Part shown: one piece after another, positions 1 through 9,217 of the stretch
How positions within the stretch are numbered: the first letter of the stretch is position 1
How the letters are laid out: the number at the start of each line of letters is the position of its first letter
Assembly: GCF_029623395.1 (NCBI RefSeq)
Contig: NZ_JAPYKK010000026.1
Coordinates: 1 to 61,779 of the forward strand
Direction of reading: 5' to 3'
DNA: 61,779 nt
Source: Sphingomonas echinoides
GTDB lineage: Bacteria; Pseudomonadota; Alphaproteobacteria; Sphingomonadales; Sphingomonadaceae
Notes under the pieces: model-generated
Database searches by the model: none
What the model saw: the letters and a program-made list of their open reading frames with translations, nothing else
What the model was told of the DNA's origin: nothing
Position numbers and translations under genes: made by a program

Positions 1-201
1 GTGCTCGATTTCGACTTCGACGCGGTCGGGGGGCAAGACCTGCTCGATATCTCGGGCTTCGGGGTCAACGCCGGCAACTTCGGCGCGCAGGTGCTCATCT
101 CGCAGGTCGGGGCCAACACCGTCATTGCGATCGGCGCACAGACGATCACGCTGACCGGGGTCAGCGCCGGCACGATAGACCACACCGATTTCGGTCTCTG
201 A
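1..201 (+). CDS. C-terminal end of an RTX-like secreted calcium-binding protein (5' partial)
   Basis: The frame is open at the left edge and ends at a TGA, so only the last 66 residues are visible. They contain a DLLDIS segment followed by repeated short beta-strand stretches and end in TDFGL. This resembles the C-terminal end of hemolysin-type calcium-binding or serralysin-like proteins, which carry the uncleaved type I secretion signal. The exporter genes start 24 bp downstream, so this protein is probably their substrate. The catalytic or RTX repeat part lies outside the window, so its activity cannot be stated. The first GTG is simply the edge of the window and not a credible start. Confidence 0.6.
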   Translation: MLDFDFDAVGGQDLLDISGFGVNAGNFGAQVLISQVGANTVIAIGAQTITLTGVSAGTIDHTDFGL

Positions 202-225
202 GCAGCATGAGGGGAGGGCGAGGCA

Positions 226-1983
226 ATGGGCAATCTCGGTGACCGGCTGCCAGCGGCGGCGCGCGCGGCACTGGCGGGGTGTCGTGGGCATTTCATCTCC
301 GCGCTGATGTTCAGCGCACTGGTCAACATCTTGTACCTCGCCCCCACGCTGTACATGATGCAGGTGTATGACCGCGTCGTCCCAACGGGCGGGGTGACGA
401 CCTTGCTGGCGCTGACGCTGGTGCTGGCGGCGGCGATCGGCACGATCGCGATGCTCGAGGCGGTGCGGTCGCGCCTCATGGTGAAGGCGTCGCTCCGGCT
501 CGACGACGGCCTGGCGCGGGCGATCCTCGCGCGGTTGATCGCCAAGGGGCAGGGCGGGCGTGGCGACCCTTCCTCGGCGCAGGCAATGCGCGAGTTCGAT
601 ACGGTGCGGCTGGTCATCACCGCGCCGACGCTGATCGGGGTGTTCGACGCCCCCTGGACGCCGATCTACGTGCTGGCCGCGGTGCTGATCCATCCGTTGC
701 TTGGACTGTTCGTCGTTTGCGCGGGCGCGATCCTCGTTCTGCTGACCGTCTATTCCGACCGGGCCACACGCAGGCTCACGCGAACCGCGCACGGCGCCGC
801 GACCAAATCGGCGATCGTCCAGGAAGACATTGCCCACCATGCCGAACTCATTCGCGCGCTTGGCATGGGGCGTTCGATGGTCGATCGCCAGATCGCCGAA
901 CGGGCGGAGGGCCAGGCGGCAGGCGCCGCTGCGCAGATGGCCACGGTCCGCTACGCCGCGATCGCCAAGTTCATGCGGTTGCTCCTGCAGTCGCTGGCGC
1001 TCGGCGTCGCAGCGATGCTCGCGATCGAGCGGCAGATTTCCGTCGGGGCGATCATTGCCGCATCGGTGCTGTTGAGCCGCGCATTGCAGCCGATCGAAAT
1101 GCTGATCGGCGGCTGGTCCAACCTGCAAAACGCCAATGAAGCGATCAAATCGTTGAAGCGGCTGCTGGACGACAGCAGCGTCGCGTCCGTCGCCACGGCA
1201 CTGCCCGCACCGCAGGGCCGCGTATCGGCACAGAAGATCGTGGTGCGCAGTCCTGATGGGTCGAGCGTTCTCCTGAAGGGCGTCAGTCTCGATCTGGAGC
1301 ATGGACAGATGCTGGGGATCGTCGGCGCCTCGGGTTCGGGCAAGAGCACGTTGATGCGGGTTCTGGCGGGCGGGATCACGCCCGAAGCGGGCAAGGTCAT
1401 GATCGACGGCGCCGACACGGGCATGTGGGACGCCGAACGGCTTGCGCGGTACCGTGGCTACGTTCCGCAGGAACCAGCGTTTCTGACGGGAACGATCGCG
1501 CAGAATATTGCGCGTTTCACGACGATCGACCCACGGTACGCCGAGGATCTCGATCACCGCGTGATCGCCGCGGCGCAGGTGGCGGGGTGTCACGAACTGA
1601 TCCTTTCGCTGCCGGGCGGGTATGATTGCCTGATCGGGCGCGGCGGCATCGCGTTGTCGGCCGGCCAGCGTCAGCGCGTGGCGCTCGCGCGCGCGCTGTT
1701 CGACGATCCGGCGATCCTGCTGCTCGACGAACCCAATGCCGCGCTCGATGCGGAGGGGGAGGCCGCGCTGCTCCGCGCGCTCGACACGACCCGCCGGCGC
1801 GGCGCCACGATCATCGTGGCGGCACACCGTACCGGCGTGCTCGCCGCCGCCGATCGCCTGCTGGTGCTCAGCAACGGGGCGGTCGACTGTCAGGGACCCG
1901 CCGATGACGTGCTGGCGGTGCTGGCCAAGCGTGCGGGCGAAACCGCCGGCAACGTCGTCGGACTGAAAGGGGCCACGGCATGA
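226..1983 (+). CDS. Type I secretion system permease/ATPase (PrtD-type ABC transporter)
   Basis: A 585-residue inner-membrane ABC exporter that would energise one-step secretion of the RTX-like protein encoded just upstream. The N-terminal half (about residues 20-300) is a six-helix transmembrane domain without a C39 peptidase domain. The C-terminal half is an intact nucleotide-binding domain: Walker A GASGSGKST (about 367-375), signature LSAGQRQR, Walker B LLLDEP with D501 and E502, and the switch histidine H534. Length and layout fit the PrtD/HasD-like family. The stop overlaps the next gene's start by 4 bp (ATGA), so the adaptor is translationally coupled. Confidence 0.9.
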   Translation: MGNLGDRLPAAARAALAGCRGHFISALMFSALVNILYLAPTLYMMQVYDRVVPTGGVTTLLALTLVLAAAIGTIAMLEAVRSRLMVKASLRLDDGLARAILARLIAKGQGGRGDPSSAQAMREFDTVRLVITAPTLIGVFDAPWTPIYVLAAVLIHPLLGLFVVCAGAILVLLTVYSDRATRRLTRTAHGAATKSAIVQEDIAHHAELIRALGMGRSMVDRQIAERAEGQAAGAAAQMATVRYAAIAKFMRLLLQSLALGVAAMLAIERQISVGAIIAASVLLSRALQPIEMLIGGWSNLQNANEAIKSLKRLLDDSSVASVATALPAPQGRVSAQKIVVRSPDGSSVLLKGVSLDLEHGQMLGIVGASGSGKSTLMRVLAGGITPEAGKVMIDGADTGMWDAERLARYRGYVPQEPAFLTGTIAQNIARFTTIDPRYAEDLDHRVIAAAQVAGCHELILSLPGGYDCLIGRGGIALSAGQRQRVALARALFDDPAILLLDEPNAALDAEGEAALLRALDTTRRRGATIIVAAHRTGVLAAADRLLVLSNGAVDCQGPADDVLAVLAKRAGETAGNVVGLKGATA

Positions 1984-3293
1984 CCGCCATCGATCATACA
2001 CCACGCAGCGAGATCCGGCTTGGGCTGCGGGTCGCCGGGTTGTTCTTCGTCGGGTTGTTGGGTGGGGCCGCGATGGTGCCGCTCGACTCGGGGGTCTATG
2101 CGCACGGCACGGTCATGGTCTCGGGCAAGCGCCAGGCGGTCCAGAACCGCGATGGTGGTGTAGTGACAGCCTTGCACGTTCGCGAGGGCGCAAAGGTCGT
2201 ACGCGGGCAGGTGGTGCTCGAGATATCGTCCGCCGACCTGCATGCCCTGGAACGCGGGATGACCTCGGAGGTGTTGATGCTCTACGCGCAGCGGGAGCGA
2301 CTCTACGCCGAGCGCGAGGGGCGCGAGCGCATCGCGGAACCGGTCGAGTTCCGCGATCTGCCGGCCGCCGACCGAGCGCTTGCCGATGATGCGCTGCGCG
2401 GGCAGCGGCTGCTCCTGACGGCGCGTTTGCGCACGTTGCAGACCGAAAAGGCCGTCTGGATGCGGCGGGCCCATGCCAATGCAGAGCAGATTGGCGGTTT
2501 CACGCAGCAGATCGTATCGAACCGCCGGCAGCATGTTTTGCTGACGGACGAGCTGGCCGGGATGCGGGTCATTGCGCTCAAGGGCTACGCATCGGCCAAT
2601 CGGATCCGCGCGCTGGAGCGGACGCAGGCCGCGCTGGACGGCGAGCGTGGTGCGCTCGACGCGCAGGTGTTGCAGACGCGCGATGCGATCAGCGAGGCGC
2701 AATTGTCCGCGGCAGGTGTCGATCGCCGGCAGCGCGAGGAGGTCGAAGGCAGCCTTCGCGACTTGCTCGTCCGCCTCAACGAACTGCGTCCCAAGCTTCT
2801 GGCGGCGCGCGAACAGCTCGCCCGTTCACTGGTCCGCGCGCCGGTGACGGGGACGATCGTGGGGCTGTCCGTATTCACGGTGGGGGGCGTAGTGTCGCCC
2901 GGGCAAATGCTGATGGAGATCGTTCCTGAACAGCGCAAGCTTGTGGTGGAGGTGCAGGTCGCACCGGACGACGCCGACGATCTGCGCACAGGGCAGACGA
3001 CGCAGGTCCGCTTCTCCGGGTTTCATGACCGCGCGATGCCCGTTCTCGACGCCCGCATCGAGTCCTTGTCGGCAGACAGCTTCACCGAGGAACGCACCGG
3101 CAACCGCTATTATCGCGCAGAGGCATCGCTGCTCGCGCACAGCGACAGACGGCTGACGGCGCTCAAAGGGGAGGGGGCGCTCAAGCCGGGTATGCCCGCG
3201 GAAATCCTCATCCCCCTGAAAAAGCGATCCGCGCTCGACTATCTGCTGAGCCCGGTGGCCGAGGGGCTATGGCACGTGGGGACGGAGAGTTAG
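1980..3293 (+). CDS. Type I secretion periplasmic adaptor, HlyD/PrtE family
   Basis: A 437-residue membrane-fusion protein that should connect the preceding ABC exporter to a TolC-like outer-membrane channel. It has a short cytosolic tail, one transmembrane helix (about residues 18-38, GLFFVGLLGGAAMVPL), a lipoyl half-motif followed by a long coiled coil (about 80-280), the second lipoyl half near VRAPVTGTIVGL, and a beta-barrel domain to the end. No TolC gene sits next to it; the only TolC-family gene of this type in the window is 18 kb away in another operon. The start overlaps the upstream stop (ATGA). Confidence 0.88.
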   Translation: MTAIDHTPRSEIRLGLRVAGLFFVGLLGGAAMVPLDSGVYAHGTVMVSGKRQAVQNRDGGVVTALHVREGAKVVRGQVVLEISSADLHALERGMTSEVLMLYAQRERLYAEREGRERIAEPVEFRDLPAADRALADDALRGQRLLLTARLRTLQTEKAVWMRRAHANAEQIGGFTQQIVSNRRQHVLLTDELAGMRVIALKGYASANRIRALERTQAALDGERGALDAQVLQTRDAISEAQLSAAGVDRRQREEVEGSLRDLLVRLNELRPKLLAAREQLARSLVRAPVTGTIVGLSVFTVGGVVSPGQMLMEIVPEQRKLVVEVQVAPDDADDLRTGQTTQVRFSGFHDRAMPVLDARIESLSADSFTEERTGNRYYRAEASLLAHSDRRLTALKGEGALKPGMPAEILIPLKKRSALDYLLSPVAEGLWHVGTES

Positions 3294-3389
3294 AAGGAGT
3301 CCATTTCCTGGATGTTTTGGGAACGGAGTTCTTGGGGGGGCTGTAAAGACGGGCAGAACACGTTTCTTGCGGTCGATCCCGATGTCGTC

Positions 3390-3797
3390 TTACCGATCGA
3401 TCAGAGGGTAGAGTTCATGTTCCTCGCAGCGAATCCGTTGCGCGAGGCCGGCGAGCAGGGCGCGGGTTTCCTGGACGAACTTGGGCCATTCGGAAATTAT
3501 ACGATTGCTCGACCACTGCGCGATGTAATGCCGGAACCGCTGGTCCAGGTCGCCCATCTCGTGCTCGTATCGCGACGCGAGCCGCGCGATCGCGGGATCG
3601 ACGTGCGCTTTCAACGCTGGATAGACGTGCCGGTCCTCGTGCGCCAAGTGTAGAGCGAGACGATAGCCGAACTGCCACTTGGCCCGTGCCAGCGCTTCCA
3701 GATCGGGCACCTCGGTCGCGACGGCTCGTTGCAGTTGAGCGGCGCTTTCTTCCAGGGCGATGTGCTGCTCGCTCAGGGCTTTTCGATCAATCGACAT
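3390..3797 (-). CDS. Hemerythrin-domain (HHE) protein
   Basis: A 135-residue soluble protein with the helical hemerythrin-like ligand set: His near residue 12, HLAHEDRHVYP (H50, H53, E54, H57), an EHE segment with H79, then CEEHELYP near the C-terminus (E126, H127). Proteins of this kind bind a di-iron centre and serve in oxygen, NO or iron sensing or storage; which applies here cannot be read from sequence. The frame is open far upstream, but the ATG at 3797 begins the domain and has only antisense-type sequence before it. It is transcribed divergently from the helix-turn-helix gene at 3927. Confidence 0.8.
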   Translation of the reverse strand: MSIDRKALSEQHIALEESAAQLQRAVATEVPDLEALARAKWQFGYRLALHLAHEDRHVYPALKAHVDPAIARLASRYEHEMGDLDQRFRHYIAQWSSNRIISEWPKFVQETRALLAGLAQRIRCEEHELYPLIDR

Positions 3798-3926
3798 TAT
3801 CATCATCCTGCTCGCGTCACGCCGGCCGTGACGGCGCATCCCTTGCAACAGCGGGTGCGACAAGGTCTTGCCAACCGCTTGGCAGAAGACACAAAGTATT
3901 GTGATCCGCCAGAAAGAGTCGCTCGC

Positions 3927-4646
3927 ATGAATCAACGACGCCCGGTTCCTTCGACCCAAGCTTACCGAGCTGCCGTCAAGGCAATCGTATCGGCGGTTCA
4001 GCGGCACCACGACCTGAACGACGTCGAGTTGGCGGATCGCCTTGGCTGTTCCGCGAGCACGGTTCGGAACGCGAAGAGCGCGCACACCAATCTGGATGCC
4101 GTCACGCTGGCGAACATGGAACATCGGTTCGGCCCGGGCACGCTGGACCCGTTCCTCGCGCTCGGTGGGTCGCGGGCTGCGCCGCTGCCCAGCGCCTTGC
4201 CTGAGATCGATCCGGTGCTCGACATCGTGACGGCACTCCACCGGCTTATCGCAGCACAGCATGCGAGCAGCGAGCACGGCTACTTCATCACCTCGCAAGA
4301 GCTGCTCGCCATTCTGCACGAGCTGCGGGATGCCCGCATCGCGTTCGACACGTTGATCGCGCTTGCCGAGCCGACGATGGCGCACGCGCCGCCGGAGACG
4401 CAAAAGTGGTTCAGGGACACTTTCGCTCCCGTATCTGGAACGCCTTCGCTGCATGATGGCGCTGCCGCGCCTAAGACTGATGCGGGCGACCGGCCACCGC
4501 CCGGTTTCGAGGACGCCGCGCTCGAGCTGACCATCGACCGGCTGGCGGCGCATTATGGCGTTTCGTCCCAACAGATCGAGCAATGGATACGCGTGACCGA
4601 CGAGCAGATTGCCGCGGGCCTTGCGCGGGACGCGCGATCCGGCTGA
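3927..4646 (+). CDS. Helix-turn-helix protein of unknown role
   Basis: A 239-residue protein. Residues about 12-60 form an XRE-like helix-turn-helix (ELADRLGCSASTVRNAK), so DNA binding is likely. The middle (about 90-150) looks helical, then comes a low-complexity Pro/Ala linker. The C-terminal 40 residues contain a second short helix-turn-helix-like stretch (LAAHYGVSSQQIEQWI). The frame is open further upstream to 3729, but that part runs antisense through the hemerythrin gene. The ATG at 3927 follows an AGAAAGAG ribosome-binding site. Resemblance to phage-type XRE regulators is possible, but no phage genes are near. It may regulate the divergent hemerythrin gene. Confidence 0.65.
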   Translation: MNQRRPVPSTQAYRAAVKAIVSAVQRHHDLNDVELADRLGCSASTVRNAKSAHTNLDAVTLANMEHRFGPGTLDPFLALGGSRAAPLPSALPEIDPVLDIVTALHRLIAAQHASSEHGYFITSQELLAILHELRDARIAFDTLIALAEPTMAHAPPETQKWFRDTFAPVSGTPSLHDGAAAPKTDAGDRPPPGFEDAALELTIDRLAAHYGVSSQQIEQWIRVTDEQIAAGLARDARSG

Positions 4647-5232
4647 CAATCCGGACACCTCATGCTGTCGAACCAGCACCACGCGGGAAGAGGAAATAGG
4701 GAATGCCCTCGCGCTATAGCGTTTCAACCGTCACGCGACGATCCGTTCTGACCGCTACGGCAGCCGCGCTCGAGCCTCTGCGTGCCGGGAACCGGCGCTC
4801 TGTCGAGGGCACCCCTAAACGTCACGACTTTGCGCGTGAGCGCGTTGCCCTGCAATCGAGGCAGAACCCATTCGCCGCCGATCTCCGTTGTGCGGACTCG
4901 CGGATCGCTCCTGAATCCGCATTCGATAGTCAGCGTGGCGATCTGTTCGACTGACCGCAGAGAAGATCACGCGTTCCAGGCAGATCATTGCGGAGCGTAT
5001 CGAGCAGGGCAGGGTCGTGATCCGTGGCGGACAGTATCGGTTGGGAACCGGACAGGTCGATTCCCTCTCAGCCACGTACGAAACGGCGTGTGGCTTGCGT
5101 GGGGTCGGTTGCAGCGGATCGATCAGTCGGAAATGCCTTGCCGCGATACGGTGTCGCGGGATCAGGCGACACGACAGACTGTATTGTATTCAGATGTTCG
5201 TATGATATGTTGTTGTTTCGATTGGGAGAAGC
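4647..5232. other. 586-bp intergenic stretch without a recognisable gene
   Basis: Short frames exist on both strands, but none has a ribosome-binding site, a signal peptide or a recognisable domain. The last 60 bases before 5233 are A+T-richer than their surroundings and probably hold the promoter of the small exported protein. I saw no clear inverted repeat or terminator. Confidence 0.5.
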
Positions 5233-5637
5233 ATGATGGGCTTGCTTACCAAGATTACTGGCCTGGCTATCGCCGGCGCGCTGGTTCTGCCGTTTCCCGC
5301 GTCAAGTCGTGATCGGGACGACTGGCACCGGGATCGCAACGACTGGCATCGGGATCACCGTCATCACGACGACGATAGTGCGGCGGTTGGCGTCGCGCTT
5401 GGCATCGGGCTGATCGGCATTGCTGCCGCGGTGGCGGCGAAGAACAAGCGGCGTGCGGACGACGAGCGCAACGCGTACGAATATGGCTACGGTGGCAGCT
5501 ATGGCGGCAACGCCTTCTCGCCCGCGCCGGACGTCAATTGCTACAGCAGGGAACGGCGGTGTTACGTTCGTGGCCAGTTCTCCTACGCCTGGACGGACCG
5601 CCAGTTTTCCTACGATCCTTACCGCCGGGGATATTGA
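5233..5637 (+). CDS. Small exported His/Asp-rich protein, function unknown
   Basis: A 134-residue protein with a signal-like hydrophobic N-terminus ending near FPASS. A strongly charged stretch of Arg, Asp and His with repeated DWHRD units follows (about residues 26-48). Then come a second hydrophobic helix (about 52-70), a Tyr/Gly-rich linker, and a C-terminal part with two cysteines (CYSRERRC) and aromatic residues. The first hydrophobic segment could also be a membrane anchor. The His/Asp stretch could bind divalent metal, but nothing proves that. A GGGAGAAGC ribosome-binding site precedes tandem ATGs at 5233 and 5236. The next gene starts 2 bp after the stop, so the two are co-transcribed. 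Confidence 0.6.
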   Translation: MMGLLTKITGLAIAGALVLPFPASSRDRDDWHRDRNDWHRDHRHHDDDSAAVGVALGIGLIGIAAAVAAKNKRRADDERNAYEYGYGGSYGGNAFSPAPDVNCYSRERRCYVRGQFSYAWTDRQFSYDPYRRGY

Positions 5638-5639
5638 CG

Positions 5640-6107
5640 ATGCGGACTCTGTGCCTCGCGCTGGCATGCGCAGCGACGCTTTCGTTTCCCCTGTCCGCCC
5701 AAACAGCGCGCAAGCGGACGGCGCCGCCTCCCGCCACGGTCAACATGGACCTGGCGGTTACCGATGCGGTGCGTACGGTTCTGGCCGGGCAATTCGACGA
5801 AGGCCATATCGCAATGCTCCAGGCGCTTGGTCATCAGCAAGCGGTCGCCGCGACGTGCCCTGGTTTTGCAATCGATCCGCGCGCATTCGCGAACGCGTTC
5901 GACCTGATCTATGACGGTGCCGACGGGAAACCGCGCTCGCTCAGCGGAGCGCAACGCACCGAGATCGAACGCAAGGCGACGCTGGGTCTTGGCATGACGT
6001 TCGGCGGGCAGATTGCGATTTCGGCGAACGATCATACGGCGTTCTGTCGTGCCGCGACGCAGGAGCGTGCCGGCGGCAAGGCGGCGCATCTGGTCTGGGC
6101 GAAGTAG
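5640..6107 (+). CDS. Small exported protein of unknown function
   Basis: A 155-residue protein starting with a classical signal peptide ([20 protein letters not shown], cleavage near SAQT). The mature part is helical, has two cysteines (in AATCPGF and AFCRAA) that could form a disulfide, and shows no domain I recognise. The start at 5640 lies 2 bp beyond the preceding stop, giving a tight two-gene unit with the His/Asp-rich protein. The frame is open further upstream to 5538, but only the ATG at 5640 gives a signal peptide. Confidence 0.6.
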   Translation: MRTLCLALACAATLSFPLSAQTARKRTAPPPATVNMDLAVTDAVRTVLAGQFDEGHIAMLQALGHQQAVAATCPGFAIDPRAFANAFDLIYDGADGKPRSLSGAQRTEIERKATLGLGMTFGGQIAISANDHTAFCRAATQERAGGKAAHLVWAK

Positions 6108-6145
6108 CTCACCGGCAACGCGACGGTGGCATCGGGGAACCCGCG

Positions 6146-6916
6146 ATGAGGATACAGCCAAACTGGCCGATCGCCCTGTGCGTCTTCGCGTTCTACAACG
6201 CCATCATCTACGCGGTCTGGGCTGTCGTCGGCGCGCGCTATACCGACATGGTGTCTGCGCAGACGGCATTGACGAGCCTCGATCTCCCGCTCGGCCTCGG
6301 CACGCTATTCTGTGTCGCCGTGGTGAGCTGGCTCGGCTGGTGGCGCCCGGTCACGCGCGAGAACACGCGCGGCGGTCCCCGCTGGGCGGCCGTGCTCGTG
6401 CTGATCGGGATGCTCGGCATGGCGATCGTGAATGGCGCGGGCACGCAGTGGGCGAGCTTGTCGGTCGCGCACCTCGCGATGCTTGCCATCGCCGGGATCA
6501 TGGTCGGCTTCAACGAGGAACTCATGGCGCGCGGCGTGCTCCTGACCGGCATCCGCGGTGCGGTGTCGCGCGAGGGGTGGGCGTGGTTCTGGTCGTCGGC
6601 GGCGTTCGGGGCGATGCACATCCCCAATGCGCTGTTCGGCATTCCCTGGTACGTCGGGCTGATCCAGGGTGTCGCCGCGGCGATCATGGGCAGCGCGCTC
6701 TACGTCCTGCGGCGGGTGAGCGGCGTCATCTGGTTGCCGATGGTGATGCACGGCCTCTGGGACTTCACCTCCTTCAGCGCGCAGGCAACCCATGGCGCTC
6801 TGCCGATCGGGGTGCTGTTCCAGTTCGCCACCTATCTGTTCGCGATCGTCGCTGTCGTTGCCGTCTTGCGCCACGACGCGAAGACGGGTGTGCGCCACCA
6901 GTCTGCGCTATCTTAA
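6146..6916 (+). CDS. CPBP-family intramembrane metalloprotease
   Basis: A 256-residue polytopic membrane protein with about seven or eight hydrophobic helices. It carries the motifs of the CPBP (Abi/CAAX-protease-like) family: EELMAR (E124, E125, R129), a His in FGAMHIPN (H158), and a later MHGLWDF segment (H202, D206). These residues form the active site in characterised Rce1-like members. The bacterial members have varied roles such as bacteriocin self-immunity or membrane-protein processing, so the substrate is unknown. It follows the small exported proteins by 38 bp on the same strand. Confidence 0.8.
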   Translation: MRIQPNWPIALCVFAFYNAIIYAVWAVVGARYTDMVSAQTALTSLDLPLGLGTLFCVAVVSWLGWWRPVTRENTRGGPRWAAVLVLIGMLGMAIVNGAGTQWASLSVAHLAMLAIAGIMVGFNEELMARGVLLTGIRGAVSREGWAWFWSSAAFGAMHIPNALFGIPWYVGLIQGVAAAIMGSALYVLRRVSGVIWLPMVMHGLWDFTSFSAQATHGALPIGVLFQFATYLFAIVAVVAVLRHDAKTGVRHQSALS

Positions 6917-6937
6917 ACTGACGTGGAGAGAGAGACA

Positions 6938-7336
6938 GTGAAATGCGTTTCGATCTTGGGCATTGCCCTGATGGCGCTCGCGACGCCGGTGGCGGCGCAG
7001 GACCCGGTAAAGGCGGTTCCGGTGCAGTTCGCCAAGGGCGCGAGTGCAAAGGCCTATAAGGACAGCATTCGCGGCTATGCAACGGTGAACTATACCATTG
7101 CCGCGCGCGCCGGGCAGACGATGACCGTCGCGCTGACGACCAGCAACGGATCGAGCTACTTCAACGTCACTGCGCCCGGTGCCGATGCGGCGTTGTTCAT
7201 CGGGTCGACGACGGGCAACCGGTTCTCAGGCAAGATTCCGTCCACCGGGGTCTATACGGTGCAGGTTTACCTGATGCGCAACGCCGCGCGGAGGGGTGAA
7301 ACCGCCAATTACAGCCTTAACATCGCGGTGAAATAG
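6938..7336 (+). CDS. Exported beta-rich protein of unknown function
   Basis: A 132-residue protein. I place the start at GTG 6938 because it gives a clean signal peptide (cleavage after ATPVAAQ) and sits just after a GAGAGAGA ribosome-binding site. The alternative GTG at 6923 would put five extra residues across that site. The mature part is short, Thr/Ser/Gly-rich and predicted beta, reminiscent of bacterial pre-peptidase C-terminal domains (GKIPSTGVYTVQVYL). It may be a periplasmic or surface accessory domain. It lies 21 bp after the CPBP protease gene and may be co-transcribed. Confidence 0.55.
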   Translation: MKCVSILGIALMALATPVAAQDPVKAVPVQFAKGASAKAYKDSIRGYATVNYTIAARAGQTMTVALTTSNGSSYFNVTAPGADAALFIGSTTGNRFSGKIPSTGVYTVQVYLMRNAARRGETANYSLNIAVK

Positions 7337-7372
7337 GGCCGCAGATTGCCGCCGTTGTGCGCGCGAAGGCGA

Positions 7373-8047
7373 TCATGACAGCGTGAACAGCATGGCAAAT
7401 CCGAGCGCAAACAGGAGGCTTTCGACGGTGCAGATCATCGTGTCGAGGAACGCGCGTAGATAGGACTGTTTGAGTTCCCGATGGAACCAGCGCGTCTCGA
7501 CGATACCGTAATAGAGCGCAGCCAGACACATTGCCGCAACGCCGACCCCACGCAAAACGAGATTGGGCTGCACCGCGAGCGTGAGGCCGATCGAGATCGC
7601 CAGCGCGAAGGGCGCGATCGTGAAACACTGGGCGTAGAAAGGGGCTTGGAGGCTGTCGCGATCGAGCGGCACGCCACTGCGGCGGACCTTGTGCGTTGCC
7701 AGCGCCAGCGGGAAAATGCCGAACAGTATTAGCCGCAGCGACAACAGCGTGGTGTTGTCGTTGACCAGTCCGGCCAGCCCCTGCTTGCTCGCGACGATCG
7801 GATTGACGTCGTGCAGGCTTAGGTCGATCGCCTGACTAAGCACCAGCGTCAGGACCAGCGTGATCGGTGGATTGACCGTGCCGCGGAACTGGCGATCCGG
7901 GGGAAGCTTCAGCTGATCCTCGGCGTAGGACATCGTCGTCAGCGGCGCGCGGACGATCCGCCAGAGCGTGACCGGAAAGAACACGAGCCAGCTCATCAGT
8001 TCGTAGAGGAGCTTGTCGAGCGAGTTGAGCCATTGAACGAAGTTCAT
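7373..8047 (-). CDS. Polytopic membrane protein co-translated with acetate kinase
   Basis: A 224-residue protein with five or six hydrophobic helices: about residues 15-35, 60-78, 105-122, 140-160, 165-185 and 200-222. I do not recognise a family with certainty. Its ATG overlaps the stop of the acetate kinase gene by 4 bp (ATGA at 8044-8047 on the minus strand), so it belongs to the phosphoketolase operon. A role connected with acetate, acetyl-phosphate or their export is a guess from this coupling only. The frame extends further upstream, but that part is antisense-like sequence inside acetate kinase. Confidence 0.65.
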   Translation of the reverse strand: MNFVQWLNSLDKLLYELMSWLVFFPVTLWRIVRAPLTTMSYAEDQLKLPPDRQFRGTVNPPITLVLTLVLSQAIDLSLHDVNPIVASKQGLAGLVNDNTTLLSLRLILFGIFPLALATHKVRRSGVPLDRDSLQAPFYAQCFTIAPFALAISIGLTLAVQPNLVLRGVGVAAMCLAALYYGIVETRWFHRELKQSYLRAFLDTMICTVESLLFALGFAMLFTLS

Positions 8048-9213
8048 GCAGGCTTGTCCTCCAGGATATCCAGGACGTGCCGGGCGATTACGCGCTCTTC
8101 GTCGGTAGCGATGACCTGCAGCCGGATCGCGCTGCCCGGCCGCGATATCACCGGAGCGTTTGCCGCATTCAGCGCGTCGTCGACATCGGCACCTAGCCAG
8201 GCGAGGTGCCGCGCGATGCCCGCGCGGACCGGCGCGGCGTGCTCGCCAATGCCTCCGGTGAACACCAGCCGATCGCAGCCCCCCAGCGACGTTGCCATCG
8301 CCATGATCCCTTTCGCGACGGACAGGCAGAAACACGCGATCGCCTCGCGCGCTTCAGCGGTGTCCGAGGCGGTCAGCGCCGTCATGTCGGACGATTCGCC
8401 GGACACGCCAAGCAGGCCGCATTCATGGTATAACCAATGCTCCAGCCGCGCCGCATCGAAATGCGCGTGCTGCAGCAGATAGAGCAGGATGCCCGGATCG
8501 AGGCTGCCCGGTCGCGTCCCCATCATGATCCCGTCGAGTGCGCTGAACCCCATGCTGGTGTCGACGCTGCGCAGGCTCTCCAGCGCACACAGGCTGGCCC
8601 CGCTTCCCAGATGCGCGACGACGATCTTCTGGCGCTCTGCCCCATCGTCGGCTGCGGCGAGCCGAGCGACGATCGCCTCATAGGACAGGCCATGGAAACC
8701 GTAACGCCGCACCCCCTCGTCGTGCCACGCGCGCGGAATGGCGTACCGGTTCGCGGGCGACCCGATCGTGCGGTGGAACGCGGTATCGAAACACGCGACC
8801 TGCGGAAGATCTTGGCGCGTGGCGAGCAACCGGCGAATCGGCGCCAGCCCTGCCGGCTGGTGGAGCGGCGCGAGCGGTGTGAGCCCCTCCAGCCGTTCCA
8901 GGATGGCCGCATCGACGCGGACGGGCGCCTGAAACTCGGTGCCCCCATGCACGACGCGGTGGCCGACCGCAGCGATCGCCTGGTCGCCGTGGTGCGCGTC
9001 GATCCAGTCGAGCAGCTCGGTCTCGGGCGTGCCGTCGTCCGACCACTCCGCCGTGTGCGCCGTGCCCGCACCGTCAGTCGCGGACAGCGTGATCGTGCCG
9101 TCCGCCGTTCGCGTCTGTCCGCGCAGGACGCAGGCAAGTTCGCCCTGCGGCGCCGCGAACACCGCGAACTTGACGCTGGACGAACCGGCATTGAGCGCCA
9201 GGATGGCGGTCAC
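8044..9213 (-). CDS. ackA: Acetate kinase
   Basis: A 389-residue cytosolic enzyme that transfers phosphate from acetyl-phosphate to ADP, giving acetate and ATP. Family signatures are present: NAGSSSVKF at the N-terminus, GHRVVHGG, RRYGFHGLSY, GTRPGSLDPG (usually GTRSGDLDPG) and TGGIGEH near the C-terminus. I choose the GTG at 9213, which begins VTAILALNAGSS and lies 4 bp after the phosphoketolase stop; longer frames run into that gene. Position directly behind phosphoketolase means the acetyl-phosphate it makes is converted here to ATP. Confidence 0.93.
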   Translation of the reverse strand: MTAILALNAGSSSVKFAVFAAPQGELACVLRGQTRTADGTITLSATDGAGTAHTAEWSDDGTPETELLDWIDAHHGDQAIAAVGHRVVHGGTEFQAPVRVDAAILERLEGLTPLAPLHQPAGLAPIRRLLATRQDLPQVACFDTAFHRTIGSPANRYAIPRAWHDEGVRRYGFHGLSYEAIVARLAAADDGAERQKIVVAHLGSGASLCALESLRSVDTSMGFSALDGIMMGTRPGSLDPGILLYLLQHAHFDAARLEHWLYHECGLLGVSGESSDMTALTASDTAEAREAIACFCLSVAKGIMAMATSLGGCDRLVFTGGIGEHAAPVRAGIARHLAWLGADVDDALNAANAPVISRPGSAIRLQVIATDEERVIARHVLDILEDKPA

Positions 9214-9217
9214 GCGG

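Noticed and set aside
3798..4727. N-terminal extension of the hemerythrin frame to 445 codons
   Set aside because: The extension is antisense to the helix-turn-helix gene and shows no recognisable protein features; the domain starts exactly at the ATG at 3797.
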